Source: Arenibacter echinorum
GTDB taxonomy: Bacteria; Bacteroidota; Bacteroidia; Flavobacteriales; Flavobacteriaceae
Assembly (NCBI RefSeq): GCF_003259375.1
Contig: NZ_QLLN01000004.1
Coordinates: 309,100 to 373,099 of the forward strand
Reading direction: 5' to 3'
Length of the DNA: 64,000 nt
Every line of letters starts with the position of its first letter. Position 1 is the first letter of the stretch. Shown here in pieces: positions 16,009-26,763 of this stretch. The position numbers and the translations under genes are program-made. Under the pieces are notes generated by a model. The model had not been told where the DNA came from and made no database searches. It saw only the letters and a list, made by a program, of their open reading frames with translations.

Positions 16009-17070
16009 ATGGTACTTGATAAGAAAAATATTCCGCAATGGCTTGTTCACGCACTATTATGGTTTATGCTATACGGCTTGCTGTCTTATCCTTTTTTGAC
16101 TGGTTCCAGGTCCCTACCCTATAGTCTATTGGCAAAATTACTCTTGGCCATGGCACTCTTCTACCTCAATTATTATTACCTGGTACCAAAATTATTGCTC
16201 AAAGACCGTATGTGGTACTATATTGTACTTTCGGTTTTACTGCTTTTGGCAGTAGGCTTTTATACAAATATTGTTTTCCCTCCATCTCCTCCCGATGAGC
16301 TTCCCCGTAGGGCCGTACGTATGCGACAACACGGCGATGGTGGTCCAGGGGCATTCCGCTTTTTTTTAATGACCACCGTAATCTTTGCCGTGCCCTATAT
16401 TTTCAGCACCATGCTAAAGGTCTATACGGAATGGCAGAAAAACGAGGACCTTCGGAAATTAGTGGAAAAAGAAAAAATACAGTCGGAACTTCAATTTTTA
16501 AAGACCCAATTAAATCCACATTTTCTTTTTAATTCCTTAAATACCATCTATTCGCTTTCGGTAAAACAATCCCCGGATACCTCCGAAGCGGTCATCAATT
16601 TATCTGAACTTATGCGGTACATGCTGTACGAGGCGGACAGAAAATTGGTGCCCTTGGGCAAAGAGCTGGAATACATAAAAAGTTACGTGGCATTGCAACG
16701 GCTACGACTATCCAATGGCGAGGATGTTTCGCTAAAAATTTCGGGCGAGGAAAGGGGAAAATTTGTCCCTCCACTTTTATTTATCTCCTTTATTGAAAAC
16801 GCATTTAAATATGGTACCGATTACAATGGAAAAACCTTTGTGAAAATAAACCTTTCTGTAAATCATGAGTCAATACATCTGCAGGTGATCAACATTATAG
16901 GAACTTTTAAGGCAAAAACAAAAAGTAGTGGAGTGGGTCTTGAAAACGTAAAAAATAGATTGAACTATTTGTACCCACATTCCCATGTTTTGCTGATTAA
17001 TGACGACGGAAAGACCTATGAGGTAAATTTAACTTTAAATTTAAAAAACTATGAATTGCATAATCATTGA
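16009..17070 (+). CDS. LytS-type sensor histidine kinase (Kelch operon)
   Basis: A 353-residue histidine kinase (PF06580). About four transmembrane segments lie within residues 10-140. The extracytoplasmic loop before the last one is unusual: Pro/Arg/His/Gly-rich (PPSPPDELPRRAVRMRQHGD). The H-box is LKTQLNPHFLFNSLNTIYSL (His171), the N-box is PPLLFISFIENAFKYG and the G-box SSGVGLENVKNRLNYLYP. The gene's last 20 bases overlap the LytTR regulator start, a coupled pair. A short cationic loop instead of a folded sensor domain suggests detection of a membrane or ionic cue, possibly relayed by the Kelch or DUF4907 protein. Confidence 0.93.
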   Translation: MVLDKKNIPQWLVHALLWFMLYGLLSYPFLTGSRSLPYSLLAKLLLAMALFYLNYYYLVPKLLLKDRMWYYIVLSVLLLLAVGFYTNIVFPPSPPDELPRRAVRMRQHGDGGPGAFRFFLMTTVIFAVPYIFSTMLKVYTEWQKNEDLRKLVEKEKIQSELQFLKTQLNPHFLFNSLNTIYSLSVKQSPDTSEAVINLSELMRYMLYEADRKLVPLGKELEYIKSYVALQRLRLSNGEDVSLKISGEERGKFVPPLLFISFIENAFKYGTDYNGKTFVKINLSVNHESIHLQVINIIGTFKAKTKSSGVGLENVKNRLNYLYPHSHVLLINDDGKTYEVNLTLNLKNYELHNH

Positions 17071-17776
17071 TGATGAGCCCTTGGCTATAGATGTTTTGGC
17101 AGACTATTGCAAAAAAATAGACTTTACCGAGGTAGTAGGGACTTTTACCAACCCTTTGGATGCCATTACGGTTATAAAGGAAAAAAAAGTTGATGTAATT
17201 TTTTGCGACATTGAAATGCCCCAAATAAGTGGTCTGGAATTTATAAACGCTTTGGAAAACAGGCCATTATTCGTTTTTACTACGGCCTATACCCAATATG
17301 CCGTGGAAGGCTTTGAACTTAATGCAGTTGATTACTTGGTTAAGCCTATTCCCTACCATAGATTTATAAAGGCCATCTCACGGACCAAAGAAATTTTAGC
17401 TCAAAAAGTAAAACCTACGGAGGCCAATATATTTCCTTCCTTTGGGGGAAACAACGAGAACCAAAAATTTATTTTCGTAAAATCCGAACACGAGAATATC
17501 AAAATCAACTTGGATGATATAGAATACATTCAAGGACTTAAAGATTATTTAAAAATTCATATTGCCGGCACCAACAAGACTATCTTGACACTTTTAAGCT
17601 TTAAGGATCTTTTGGAAAAACTGCCGCATTACCAGTTTATAAGAGTGCATAAATCTTTCGTGGTCAATGTTAATGTAATTAGGTCCATACAAAGGAATCG
17701 AATTGTAATCAACGATACCCGTATTCCCATCGGAGAAAGTCACAAGACGCAATTCTTTGCATTTTTGGGATTGTGA
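17051..17776 (+). CDS. LytTR family response regulator (Kelch operon)
   Basis: A 241-residue regulator. Receiver domain: IIIDDEPLAI, phospho-acceptor Asp53 in VIFCDIEMPQISG, TTAYTQYAV and the conserved Lys in DYLVKPIPYHRF. The LytTR DNA-binding domain occupies about residues 138-240 (VKSEHENIKINLDDIEYIQGLKDYLKIHI, FIRVHKSFVVNVNVI). It overlaps the kinase gene. The duplicated AAATAG element at 14426-14516 upstream of the operon is the most obvious candidate target. No terminator follows; the next gene is convergent, 102 bp away. Confidence 0.95.
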   Translation: MNCIIIDDEPLAIDVLADYCKKIDFTEVVGTFTNPLDAITVIKEKKVDVIFCDIEMPQISGLEFINALENRPLFVFTTAYTQYAVEGFELNAVDYLVKPIPYHRFIKAISRTKEILAQKVKPTEANIFPSFGGNNENQKFIFVKSEHENIKINLDDIEYIQGLKDYLKIHIAGTNKTILTLLSFKDLLEKLPHYQFIRVHKSFVVNVNVIRSIQRNRIVINDTRIPIGESHKTQFFAFLGL

Positions 17777-17878
17777 TAGGACTGTATTCTCAAGGTAATA
17801 TTCTCCGGTCGAGTTTGCCCAGTCGGCAGAAACAGTAACTTTAATTAATTTATAATCAGTTCTTTAAATTTCAACTTT

Positions 17879-20215
17879 CTAGTTAAACGAATTAATGACC
17901 GGCTCAGGCCCCATTTCCATTTCCAAGACCCCGCCTTCCGTAATTTCCTGATGAGTAATCCAAAACCTTTTCAAGGGCTTACCATTTAGGGCCATTGTTT
18001 GTATATAGATATTTTCTTTTGAGTTATTATTGGCCACAATTCTAAATTTCTTTCCAGTATAATAATCTTGGTCCAGCTGAATTTCAATTTCATTGAAAAC
18101 GGGGCTGGTTATCTGGTATTTGTTATCTCCCGGGCTAATAGGATGAATCCCAATTGAAGCCAAGACGTACCAGGCCGACATTTGTCCAACATCCTCATTG
18201 CCACAAAGGCCGTAGGCATCTGTGCCATAGGCATCGTTGCATATTTTTCGTGTCCATTTTTGGGTCAGGTGGGGTACTCCGGCAGTGTTGAGCATAAATG
18301 GCACGTGGTGCACAGGTTCATTGGGATGGTTGTAATAATCGTTCCATAAAAAATCCTCAGGTGTATTCTCAAAGAAGGATATCAGCTCATTCCTATAGCC
18401 TTCTTCTCCTCCCATAAGTGTTTTTAATCCTTCTATATCATGGGGAACAAACCAACCTTGCTGAAAAGGATTGCTCTCTATACAACCTTGACCATGAACC
18501 GTTTTGCCCTTCCATTCCAACCAGTTTCCAACGCTATCCTTAGCCCTGAACCAGTTTACCTCATCATTCCATATATTACTGTAATTCTTACTTTTTTCAA
18601 GGTATTCCCGAGCTATTTCAGTTTTCCCCAAAGAATTGGCCATAGTGCCCAAGGCCCAATCCGAATAGGCATACTCCAAGGTTTTGGAGATATTGCCTTG
18701 GGAATATCCCAACTCCCCATTTCCGGTATTATCAACCGTATTTTTGGAATAGGTGAAAGCCTTTTCAATGTCGTAATAGCGAATCCCCTTTTCGTAGGCG
18801 TCCACTATGACCGAAACAGCAGGATTACCCAACATACATCCCGAATAGGAATTGAGCATTTCCCAACGTGGTAAATATTCCCTGCCACTAAACTCCGCCA
18901 TCTGCAGCAATGAATTAATTTCGTCATTCACCAAATTAGGATTAATAATTGTCTGTAAAGGAAATTGGGAACGGAACACATCCCAGCCGCTAAAAATTGT
19001 TCTATAGGTAAAATCGGAGGTTTGATGCACTTTTTTATCGGCACCAATGTAATTCCCGTTTACATCCGAAAACGTTCTAGGATCTATCATGGTATGGTAA
19101 AGCGCGGTATAAAAGATGGTTTTCTCCTCTTCGCTACCTCCGGAAACCGTAACATTCTTGATAGCTTCATTCCAACTTTCCCGAGCCTGTTCCTGAACTT
19201 TATCAAAATCCCAGTGATCTATATCGTGTTCCAGGTTTTCCTTGGCGCCCTCTACGTTAACAAAGGAAATACCAGTCTTTACCAAAACCTGCTCTCCTTC
19301 CTTTGTACTGAAGTTGGCGTAAAACCCTAGATGCTTGCCTTGCATCTCATCTTTAAATGGAAATATTTCAGCATTCTCTACGGCCAGTTGGTAGTCTTCC
19401 TGTTCAATAAATCGCATTTTCCTGGGTACATCCGGAATATTGGCACTCCAGATGCCATAATCCTTTAACGGCTTACTAAACTGACAATAGAAGTACACTA
19501 CATAATCGGCATTGCCATCTCCTCCGCCCCAGCCACCACCTTCAGGCGGACATTTCATCCACCCTTCAATGGTATTCTCGTTGACCACTTTTATATACTG
19601 TTCGGTTGAAGTACCGCCCACTCTACGTGATAAATCGATTTGTATCCTGGAACTATCTTTTTCAGGATAGGTAAACCGAATAATTCCTGCTCTAGGTGCG
19701 GCAGTAAGTTCTGCCCTAATTTTATGATCATCTAGGGTTACCGCATAATATCCGGCCTTGGTCACCTCCGTATCATGAGAGTAACGGGACCGATATCCTC
19801 CCTCGGGATTTTCCGGAACCCCTCTGTTGGTCTGTAGTTTTCCTGTGGTTGGGGTAACCAAAAAATTACCAAGGTCTCCAAACCAGCCCACCCCGCTCAT
19901 ATGGGTAAAACTAAACCCTTCCAAAGTCTTATGCTCATAGGAATAGCCCGATCCATTATCACCTCCCGTAAAGGTATCCGCACTCAACTGTACCAATCCA
20001 AAAGGGGTTGCGGCCCCGGGAAATGTCTTGCCAAATCCGTGGGCATCCTTAGTTTTTTCGCCGTAGGTAATCGCACCAATAATGGGATCTATATAGTCTA
20101 CTGGCTCCGGTCCTGAGGATAGACTTTCCTTGGAGGGAGAACAAGAAAACACTGATAACGCTATAAGGGTAATACCAATATTTTTCAGTACCAGTTTTAT
20201 TTTTTCCTTTTTCAT
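17879..20215 (-). CDS. GH92 family alpha-mannosidase lipoprotein
   Basis: A 778-residue glycoside hydrolase family 92 enzyme, a calcium-dependent exo-alpha-mannosidase family acting on N-glycan or yeast-mannan mannose. Seen: lipobox VFSC at the N-terminus, VDYIDPIIGA and GKTFPGAATPFGLVQLSADT (N-terminal GH92 domain), and GYSYEHKTLEGFSFTHMSGVG. The C-terminal catalytic (alpha/alpha)6 domain has SGWDVFRSQFPL, NPFQQGWFVPHDIEGL, and the catalytic block CGNEDVGQMSAWYVLASIG carrying the conserved Glu. Length is typical. It is probably the last gene of a minus-strand cluster with GH20, SGNH hydrolase, sulfatases and GH95 (17 bp from GH20). Linkage specificity (1,2; 1,3; 1,6) cannot be read from the sequence. 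Confidence 0.95.
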   Translation of the reverse strand: MKKEKIKLVLKNIGITLIALSVFSCSPSKESLSSGPEPVDYIDPIIGAITYGEKTKDAHGFGKTFPGAATPFGLVQLSADTFTGGDNGSGYSYEHKTLEGFSFTHMSGVGWFGDLGNFLVTPTTGKLQTNRGVPENPEGGYRSRYSHDTEVTKAGYYAVTLDDHKIRAELTAAPRAGIIRFTYPEKDSSRIQIDLSRRVGGTSTEQYIKVVNENTIEGWMKCPPEGGGWGGGDGNADYVVYFYCQFSKPLKDYGIWSANIPDVPRKMRFIEQEDYQLAVENAEIFPFKDEMQGKHLGFYANFSTKEGEQVLVKTGISFVNVEGAKENLEHDIDHWDFDKVQEQARESWNEAIKNVTVSGGSEEEKTIFYTALYHTMIDPRTFSDVNGNYIGADKKVHQTSDFTYRTIFSGWDVFRSQFPLQTIINPNLVNDEINSLLQMAEFSGREYLPRWEMLNSYSGCMLGNPAVSVIVDAYEKGIRYYDIEKAFTYSKNTVDNTGNGELGYSQGNISKTLEYAYSDWALGTMANSLGKTEIAREYLEKSKNYSNIWNDEVNWFRAKDSVGNWLEWKGKTVHGQGCIESNPFQQGWFVPHDIEGLKTLMGGEEGYRNELISFFENTPEDFLWNDYYNHPNEPVHHVPFMLNTAGVPHLTQKWTRKICNDAYGTDAYGLCGNEDVGQMSAWYVLASIGIHPISPGDNKYQITSPVFNEIEIQLDQDYYTGKKFRIVANNNSKENIYIQTMALNGKPLKRFWITHQEITEGGVLEMEMGPEPVINSFN

Positions 20216-20232
20216 AGGTTAATTGTAACTTT

Positions 20233-22089
20233 TTATTTTAATCTGATTTCTGTTACCCTCCCCAATAGTGTTCCTTCCTTATTGAACAGTCCAGCTTTTA
20301 CGAGTGTTTTGGGGGCCGCGATAAAATCGCTCTCGTACTTTGTTGAAGCTGTTGTGGGGTCTTCCCCGTTAGTAGAATAAAAAATATCATATCCAACGGT
20401 TTCCGTATTTAAATACACATAGGCCTCACTCTCTAATTCGTCCAGGGCATAGGAAGCGTATACCGTGAACAAACTTTTGGCATAATTCACCTGCTCCCGT
20501 TCCAGTCTTTTAAAGTGGGAAGCTTCCATGGCAGTTTGAAACCGCTTCCAATCCTTAACTTTAGTGTCGCTCCAAGACACCTCTGCACTGGCCAGAGCGC
20601 GAGGGTACAACATATATTCACAGTGTTCTTGAGTGGGGGTAAACTCGCCCCATAAACAGGCTTCATTGCCCAGAACCCTATTTACCTCTTCGGGCGTCAA
20701 TTCTGCCGGTAGAGGCTCATGACCATATACTTTGGACAAGGGCAGAACCACTTTAGGACCTTCGGGCTCCATAAAGGTGGGTCCCTGAACCTGACTGATA
20801 TACATATGTTTATAAGATGTCATTACAGTAGGATACCCCTCCTTTGGCGCGGTAATTTCTGGGGTGTACGTACCTCTCCGCCATGCCATTATCGTAGCAC
20901 CGGGTGCACCTTTTCCGCTTAATATCTCATCCCAACCTATCATGGTCTTTTTTTGGGCCTTTACTATTTTATGCACCCTTTGAATAAAATAACTCTGTAG
21001 TTCCTCTTCGTCCTTTAAGTTATTTTCTGTTTTTACCCCTTGGCAATACGGACATTTTTTCCAATTGGATTTATTGCACTCATCACCACCTATATGCAGG
21101 TATTTTGAGGGGAACAGGGCCGCAATCTCTTCAATTACCCCTTCCAAAAACTCATAAGTAGTGTCCTTACCTGCGCAGACCGCATTATCGGGTGCCTTGC
21201 CCCCTACCGCTACTTCAAAATTTGCATCGGGTTCATCATAGCAAAACAGCTGAGGATATGATGCCACCAATGCCTTGCTATGCCCAGGCACATCTATTTC
21301 CGGAATAATTTCCACATTGCGCACTTTTGCATAGGCAATAACTTCCTTGATGTCTTCCTGAGTGTAAAAGCCCCCAACCGTTTTTGGTTCTTCGGCGGTT
21401 GCCTCCTCACGTTGCCACCAGCTTACGCCAGTTCTATCGGCACGCCAAGCTCCCTTTTCAGTAAGGTTCGGATACTTTTTAATCTCGATTCGCCATCCTT
21501 GGTCATCGGTCAAATGCCAATGGAACTTATTTACCTTGTAGGAGGAAAGAACATCTATATGTTTTAGGATAAATTCTTTGGGTTGAAAATGTCTGGAAAC
21601 ATCCAACATGATACCGCGCCAGCCAAATCTAGGGCTGTCCTTTACCGTCATCCCTGGCACATTGACCGTTCCAGAATTTTCCAAAGGAAAGGTTTGGTGT
21701 AAGGTCTGGAAACCGTTAAAGAGTCCTCCGTAATTCTTGGCGGTTACCACGATCGATGCTGGTTGTACCTCCAACAAATAGCCCTCATCCTTTACCGCCA
21801 AATTTTTATCGAGTTTAAACAAAATATGTTTTTCCCCCATCTCTGGATTTCGGTAAGAATAGGTAAGGTTAAGCCCTAAATCGCTATAAAATTTTTCCGC
21901 CAAATAAGGAATTAGCTCCCCCTGAAACTTTTTGGGGACCACTACTTTGGTATTCTTATCCAGAACAAAGGCATCCCCTGAAAAGGAAACCGACTCTGGT
22001 TGTGGTACAAAGTGATACTCTTGGGCCGCCACTTGAAGGTTGAACCCTATCATTAAAAAAAACAGTATACTAGTGAGATATTTTATCAT
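20233..22089 (-). CDS. GH20 beta-N-acetylhexosaminidase
   Basis: A 618-residue GH20 exo-hexosaminidase removing terminal beta-linked GlcNAc/GalNAc in the periplasm. A signal peptide ends VAAQ. The N-terminal GH20b domain covers residues about 25-150. The catalytic TIM barrel begins DSPRFGWRGIMLDVSRHFQP and includes NKFHWHLTDDQGWRIEI, IPEIDVPGHSKA and the catalytic Asp336-Glu337 pair in YLHIGGDECNKSNW. IMAWRRGT lies near the substrate pocket and NEACLWGEFTPTQEHCEYMLYPR near the end of the barrel. Residues after about 540 form a C-terminal domain of the FN3/chitobiase-C type (YDIFYSTNGEDPT). It sits between the GH92 and SGNH genes with gaps of 17 and 4 bp, so it is clearly co-transcribed. Confidence 0.96.
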   Translation of the reverse strand: MIKYLTSILFFLMIGFNLQVAAQEYHFVPQPESVSFSGDAFVLDKNTKVVVPKKFQGELIPYLAEKFYSDLGLNLTYSYRNPEMGEKHILFKLDKNLAVKDEGYLLEVQPASIVVTAKNYGGLFNGFQTLHQTFPLENSGTVNVPGMTVKDSPRFGWRGIMLDVSRHFQPKEFILKHIDVLSSYKVNKFHWHLTDDQGWRIEIKKYPNLTEKGAWRADRTGVSWWQREEATAEEPKTVGGFYTQEDIKEVIAYAKVRNVEIIPEIDVPGHSKALVASYPQLFCYDEPDANFEVAVGGKAPDNAVCAGKDTTYEFLEGVIEEIAALFPSKYLHIGGDECNKSNWKKCPYCQGVKTENNLKDEEELQSYFIQRVHKIVKAQKKTMIGWDEILSGKGAPGATIMAWRRGTYTPEITAPKEGYPTVMTSYKHMYISQVQGPTFMEPEGPKVVLPLSKVYGHEPLPAELTPEEVNRVLGNEACLWGEFTPTQEHCEYMLYPRALASAEVSWSDTKVKDWKRFQTAMEASHFKRLEREQVNYAKSLFTVYASYALDELESEAYVYLNTETVGYDIFYSTNGEDPTTASTKYESDFIAAPKTLVKAGLFNKEGTLLGRVTEIRLK

Positions 22090-22093
22090 TTAC

Positions 22094-22876
22094 CTATTGG
22101 TTTAATTGTTCTAGGATTACTTCGGCTACTTTCTTTCCCTGTTCCGTTGTCCCTAGTTTATTATAGTGTACGTTACCTGGTTTTTCCATCCATTTTTCAT
22201 GATTTGGCAGGGTATACCCATATAAATCATTTATGATAACAGAAGGATAATTCTTTAAGACTTCCAAGGCTGCTTCATTATATTTTTTGGCATCACCCGC
22301 ATAACGTCCATTTGCATTTTCGGGAACTGGGGTCGTGGTAGCAAAAATCAATTTTGTATTTGGAAAATTGTCTTGCAAATATTCACAAATGGCCACCAAG
22401 TTTTCTTGGTAGGTCGGCACCGTAGATACGATTTCCCCATTTTCTTTGTCCATTCCCTTGCTACTCATATACTTAATATCGTGGAGCCCAACATTGAAAT
22501 GAATTAGGTCCCATTCAAAATCCCAACCACCTTTTAAATGTGGTTTAAACATAGTTTGCTCAAGTTTATCCATCTTAGGAATAAAGTCGTGGCTAGAAAT
22601 ACCATTGCTGAAAATTCTAAAAACCGAGGCTTTCCCGGCCAGTTCTTCCCTAACCGTTGTGGTATAACCTATGGAGATCGAATCTCCGTAGAGCAAGACA
22701 TTTGGCACACCTTTTTTGGGGTGTATATAGGAAAATACGGGTCCGTCCTGTGCCCTTAACCCTGACCAGGCCTTTTCGGCTATACTTTTATTGGTTCCGC
22801 AAGAATATACCTGCGGCAATAATGCTAAACCAACACCGCCTGCACAGGCCTTTTTTACAAAATCCAGTCGTTTCAT
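22094..22876 (-). CDS. SGNH/GDSL-family hydrolase
   Basis: A 260-residue SGNH-fold hydrolase, probably a carbohydrate esterase removing acetyl or similar groups from glycans. Block I is VLLYGDSISIGYT (nucleophile Ser in GDS). Block III is HFNVGLHDIKYM, with Leu-His where the family usually has x-Asn. Block V is GNVHYNKLGTTEQGKKVA with the catalytic His and a Tyr-Asn instead of the usual Asp-x-x-His layout. The N-terminus (KRLDFVKKACAGGVGLALL ... VYSCG) looks like a signal peptide with a possible lipobox. Length is typical. It is tightly linked to GH20 (4 bp). The variant block III means esterase activity should not be assumed. Confidence 0.8.
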   Translation of the reverse strand: MKRLDFVKKACAGGVGLALLPQVYSCGTNKSIAEKAWSGLRAQDGPVFSYIHPKKGVPNVLLYGDSISIGYTTTVREELAGKASVFRIFSNGISSHDFIPKMDKLEQTMFKPHLKGGWDFEWDLIHFNVGLHDIKYMSSKGMDKENGEIVSTVPTYQENLVAICEYLQDNFPNTKLIFATTTPVPENANGRYAGDAKKYNEAALEVLKNYPSVIINDLYGYTLPNHEKWMEKPGNVHYNKLGTTEQGKKVAEVILEQLNQ

Positions 22877-23022
22877 CTTACGATTTTTACTTAACCATGA
22901 ATTGCTGTCTCCATTTATTAGATTTGCTATTTCATATACATATGGGATGAACCTATAAGAAGCTCAATGAGGCCTTTAGATAACACAACAAACTATCAAT
23001 TTAAAACTCCCCAAATTCAGCT

Positions 23023-24399
23023 CTATTGGTACCTATTGTTGTCCGTTTTTAACTCGGCATCGAATTCGTCCAGCATCTTGATCAACTTTTGTACCATTTT
23101 AGGATGGGCTTCGGCTAGGTTTTGGCTTTCGGAGATATCCTCGGCCAGATTGTAAAGTTCTATTTCCCCTTCATTCCTTCTTAGTTTCCAATTGCCTTTT
23201 CTAACTGCTTCAAGCGTAGACTCTTTGTAATAAAAGAATCCATCTTTCTTATGAGGCGAAGCCTTTTTCTTTCCTGCCAGTAAGGGCCAAATATTTTTTC
23301 CGTCCACGATTTCCTCAGACATATTGCCATCGGTTAAATAAGCAATGGTGGGCAATATATCTATGGTAGAGGCTACTTCTGAACAAACAGATCCTGCAGG
23401 TATGGCTCCCTTCCATTGGGCGATCATTGGCTCGCGCATTCCGCCCTCATAAGTCTGAAATTTAAACCCTCTTAAGGGCAGGGCAGATCCCCCATGACCA
23501 TTCTTGAGATTCCATGGGCCATTGTCCGATGTAAATATTACAAGTGTATTTTTATCCAGATCTAAGGCTTCCAAGGTCTCTAAAATTTGGCCCATGCTCC
23601 AATCAATTTCTTCGATTACATCACCATACAGACCACGTTTACTTTTTCCTTTAAATTCTGGGGAGGCATGTAATGGAATATGGGGCATTGAATGCGCTAG
23701 ATATAAAAAGAACGGCTCTTCTTTATTCTCCTCAATAAACTCCAAAGCTTTTTTGGTATAGCGCTGTGTTAATGTCGATTGATCTACAGGGTATTCAATA
23801 ATTTCATTTTGTTCTGTTAATGGCACCATGCCTCCTCTCCATTTTTCCTGTCGCAAACTATCGATGGTCATGCCTTCTCTAAACAAAACGTTTTCTGATA
23901 CTTTGGCTTTCGGATATACGGACATATCGTTGCTATATGGAATACCATAATACATATCGAAGCCCTGAGCAGTTGGCATATATTGATCCTTATCCCCTAA
24001 ATGCCATTTCCCAATACAAGCTGTGGCGTAGTTTTGGGTTTTGAGCATATCGGCTATAGTCAATTCCTCATTTGGTAATCCACCTGGTAAGTTCGGCCAT
24101 AGTACCTTAGGAACACCAACTCGAGGTGGGTAAGCCCCTGTTAGCAATGCTGCTCTTGATGGTGAACACACGGATGAAGCAGAATAAAAATTGGTAAATT
24201 TTATACCGTTTTCTGCCATTTTATCAAGGTTAGGGGTTTTAATTAGTGGCGAACCAAAAACGCCTACGTCCTGATAACCTTGATCGTCCGTAAAGACAAT
24301 AATAATGTTTGGTTTGGAGTTTTTATTCTGGGCGATTAACACTGTTTTAAAGCTTATGAAGCCCGTAATGATCAGCGTTATTAATTTTATTCTTTGCAT
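23023..24399 (-). CDS. Sulfatase, arylsulfatase A-like S1 family
   Basis: A 458-residue sulfatase. A signal peptide ends near ALIAQ (residue 24). [21 protein letters not shown] supplies the metal ligands. The formylglycine motif is [17 protein letters not shown] with Cys78. Further conserved blocks are [38 protein letters not shown] (second metal site) and [13 protein letters not shown]. Length and motifs match the arylsulfatase A-like group of S1. It lies 8 bp downstream of the GH95 gene and 146 bp upstream of the SGNH gene on the minus strand. Inference: it desulfates the glycan that GH95, GH20 and GH92 then trim. Confidence 0.95.
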   Translation of the reverse strand: MQRIKLITLIITGFISFKTVLIAQNKNSKPNIIIVFTDDQGYQDVGVFGSPLIKTPNLDKMAENGIKFTNFYSASSVCSPSRAALLTGAYPPRVGVPKVLWPNLPGGLPNEELTIADMLKTQNYATACIGKWHLGDKDQYMPTAQGFDMYYGIPYSNDMSVYPKAKVSENVLFREGMTIDSLRQEKWRGGMVPLTEQNEIIEYPVDQSTLTQRYTKKALEFIEENKEEPFFLYLAHSMPHIPLHASPEFKGKSKRGLYGDVIEEIDWSMGQILETLEALDLDKNTLVIFTSDNGPWNLKNGHGGSALPLRGFKFQTYEGGMREPMIAQWKGAIPAGSVCSEVASTIDILPTIAYLTDGNMSEEIVDGKNIWPLLAGKKKASPHKKDGFFYYKESTLEAVRKGNWKLRRNEGEIELYNLAEDISESQNLAEAHPKMVQKLIKMLDEFDAELKTDNNRYQ

Positions 24400-24407
24400 A
24401 TATTGTT

Positions 24408-26708
24408 CTATTTTTCATTCAATAAACCATCAAAATGATAGGTTTTACCAGCTTCAGTTTTAAACTCAATAGTTTTGTCATTGTATTTTAAAACACATGG
24501 CAAGCCACTTTTTGAAAGAACAGAAACGCCTTTCAATTGGCCTTCTTCCCAAGAAAAAGACAATTCAAAACCACCTCTGGCCACTATACCCGAAACACGT
24601 CCTTCTGGCAAGGCCATTGGTAAAGCTGGCAATAATTCAATTTTATCTAAATGGCTTTGTAATATCATTTCCAAAATACCTGAAGCTCCACCAAAATTTC
24701 CATCTATTTGAAATGGGGGATGTGCATCAAAGAGGTTTGGATACGACCCACCACCTTCTTTTCCATCTGCTCTTTCTGCGGGACTAAGTAGATTATGCAA
24801 TAATTTATAAGCATGATCTCCATCCCTAAATCTAGACCAAAAATTAATTTTCCATGCTAAACTCCAACCAGTACCATTATCGCCCCTATATTCCAATGAT
24901 TGCTTTGCAGCGTTCATTAAATCTGGCGTATCTTCATAATTGATTTCATTTCCGGGATGAACAGCCCAAAGATGCGATACATGTCTGTGATGGTTTTCAG
25001 GGTCATCATTGTCTTCCATCCATTCTTGAAGTTGACCGTATTTCCCAATTTTATTAGGAGCTATCTTAGGGATCAAGGCTTTGATATCATTGGAAAAGGC
25101 GGCATCCACATCCAAGATCTCGGCTGCCTCAACAGAAATATTGAACAAGGCCCTTATGATTTGGTGATCCATTGTAGGACCGGCCACTAGACCACCTATT
25201 TCAGGGGAATTGGACGGGGAACTTATCAAATATCCCGTTTTAGGATCCTTGTATAAATACTGGGAATAGAATAAGGCCGCTTCCTGAATAAGACGATATT
25301 TTTCTTTTAGGAACACTTTGTCTTGTGTAAACAAATAATGCTCCCAAATGTGGGTACTTAACCAAGCCGCTCCACCCAACCAAATACCGTGGTGCGATGC
25401 GTTTACCGGAGCTGCACCACGCCAAATATCAATATTGTGGTGTGCAATCCAACCCTCGGCATTGTAGTGTGCTTTGGCCACTTTGGCTCCAGTAATAGAA
25501 AGGTCTTCAATTAAATCGAATAATGGTTCATGGCATTCACTTAAATTGTACATTTCCACCGGCCAGTAATTCATTTCCAAATTAATGTTCGTGGTATAAC
25601 TACTAAACCATGGGGGTGTTAATTTATCATTCCAAATACCTTGAAGTGTTGCTGGCTTTGTTCCTGGACGACTACTGGCAAGGGTTAAATATCTCGCATA
25701 TGCTACATACAAGGCTACCAGTTGCGGATCGTTTGGATCGCTGCTAAAATCCGAAATGCGTTGATCGGTCGGATTTTTGGATTTTCCGTTATCCCCAAAA
25801 CTAATTTCAAATCGGTTGTATAAGGATTGGTAATCTGAAATATGCTTTTCTTTTACCGCTTTGAAATTTGTACTAGCAACTTTAGTCAATATTTCAGGCA
25901 CCATTTTTTCAGGCTCCCCTGAAACGTCTTCAAAATCAATATAATTTGTAGCAGCGGTTAAATAGATGGTGGCTTTTGAGGCCTTGGAGATTTGAAGTTT
26001 CCCTCCCACCGTTTTTATGGTACCGTTTGTTTCCACCCTTAGCGTAGATACCCCTCTTAAAGCGCCATCCTTAACCTTAACTTCCAGGGTTTGAGTAGAA
26101 CCATTGGTCTTCACCGCTTTATCTTCATGAATAGCATCTAACCACAAATCGAAATTAAGGGCTTTGGATTTACTGGAAGTTAGGTTTACCGCAATAATCT
26201 GATCCGGAAAACTGGACAATACCTCACGCTTATATTCTACACCTTCAACGGTATAGGATACCGAACCAATGGCATTATTTAAATTGAGTTCGCGCTTATA
26301 ATTGGTGTAGTTATCATGGTTTTTGAAATCGATATAAATATCACCAAACGGTTGATAATGCACTTGCTGTAAGGGTTCGCTCATAAACTCTTGCTGTGCC
26401 AATTTTTGGGCCTCCATTTGTTTACCTTCTGTAAGCAACAGCCGTATTTCATTTAAATAATCTCCAGCATCTTTATTGGAATAATCGTGGGGTTGTCCAC
26501 GCCAAAGCGTTTCTTCATTAAATTGAATATGCTCTTGTGAAACACCTCCATAGATCATGGCCCCAAGACTACCGTTGCCCACTGGTAACGCTTCTGTCCA
26601 TTCTGTAGCAGGTTGTTTATAGGACAAATTTATTTTTTCCTGGGCCTTTGTCCCTTCAATTAGTAAGAACAGGATAAAAAATAAGGTAAGTATATTTCTT
26701 CTTTGCAT
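24408..26708 (-). CDS. GH95 family alpha-L-fucosidase (or alpha-L-galactosidase)
   Basis: A 766-residue GH95 enzyme. A signal peptide ends GTKAQ. The N-terminal super-beta-sandwich begins [44 protein letters not shown]. The catalytic (alpha/alpha)6 barrel includes [30 protein letters not shown] and [27 protein letters not shown] and [22 protein letters not shown] are hallmark GH95 blocks. Length is typical. Known: family members cleave alpha-1,2-L-fucose, while some marine and plant-directed members prefer alpha-L-galactose. It is flanked by two sulfatase genes (8 and 55 bp), indicating a fucosylated or L-galactosylated sulfated substrate. Confidence 0.96.
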   Translation of the reverse strand: MQRRNILTLFFILFLLIEGTKAQEKINLSYKQPATEWTEALPVGNGSLGAMIYGGVSQEHIQFNEETLWRGQPHDYSNKDAGDYLNEIRLLLTEGKQMEAQKLAQQEFMSEPLQQVHYQPFGDIYIDFKNHDNYTNYKRELNLNNAIGSVSYTVEGVEYKREVLSSFPDQIIAVNLTSSKSKALNFDLWLDAIHEDKAVKTNGSTQTLEVKVKDGALRGVSTLRVETNGTIKTVGGKLQISKASKATIYLTAATNYIDFEDVSGEPEKMVPEILTKVASTNFKAVKEKHISDYQSLYNRFEISFGDNGKSKNPTDQRISDFSSDPNDPQLVALYVAYARYLTLASSRPGTKPATLQGIWNDKLTPPWFSSYTTNINLEMNYWPVEMYNLSECHEPLFDLIEDLSITGAKVAKAHYNAEGWIAHHNIDIWRGAAPVNASHHGIWLGGAAWLSTHIWEHYLFTQDKVFLKEKYRLIQEAALFYSQYLYKDPKTGYLISSPSNSPEIGGLVAGPTMDHQIIRALFNISVEAAEILDVDAAFSNDIKALIPKIAPNKIGKYGQLQEWMEDNDDPENHHRHVSHLWAVHPGNEINYEDTPDLMNAAKQSLEYRGDNGTGWSLAWKINFWSRFRDGDHAYKLLHNLLSPAERADGKEGGGSYPNLFDAHPPFQIDGNFGGASGILEMILQSHLDKIELLPALPMALPEGRVSGIVARGGFELSFSWEEGQLKGVSVLSKSGLPCVLKYNDKTIEFKTEAGKTYHFDGLLNEK

Positions 26709-26763
26709 CCGTTTAACTTCTGATCATTATTGCTCAATTCTTATTTAGTGCACCCTTGTATTC

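Noticed and set aside
17805..17850. Terminator between the convergent LytTR and GH92 genes
   Set aside because: No stable stem followed by a T-run; only a CCGGTCGAG string shared with 11601 was found.
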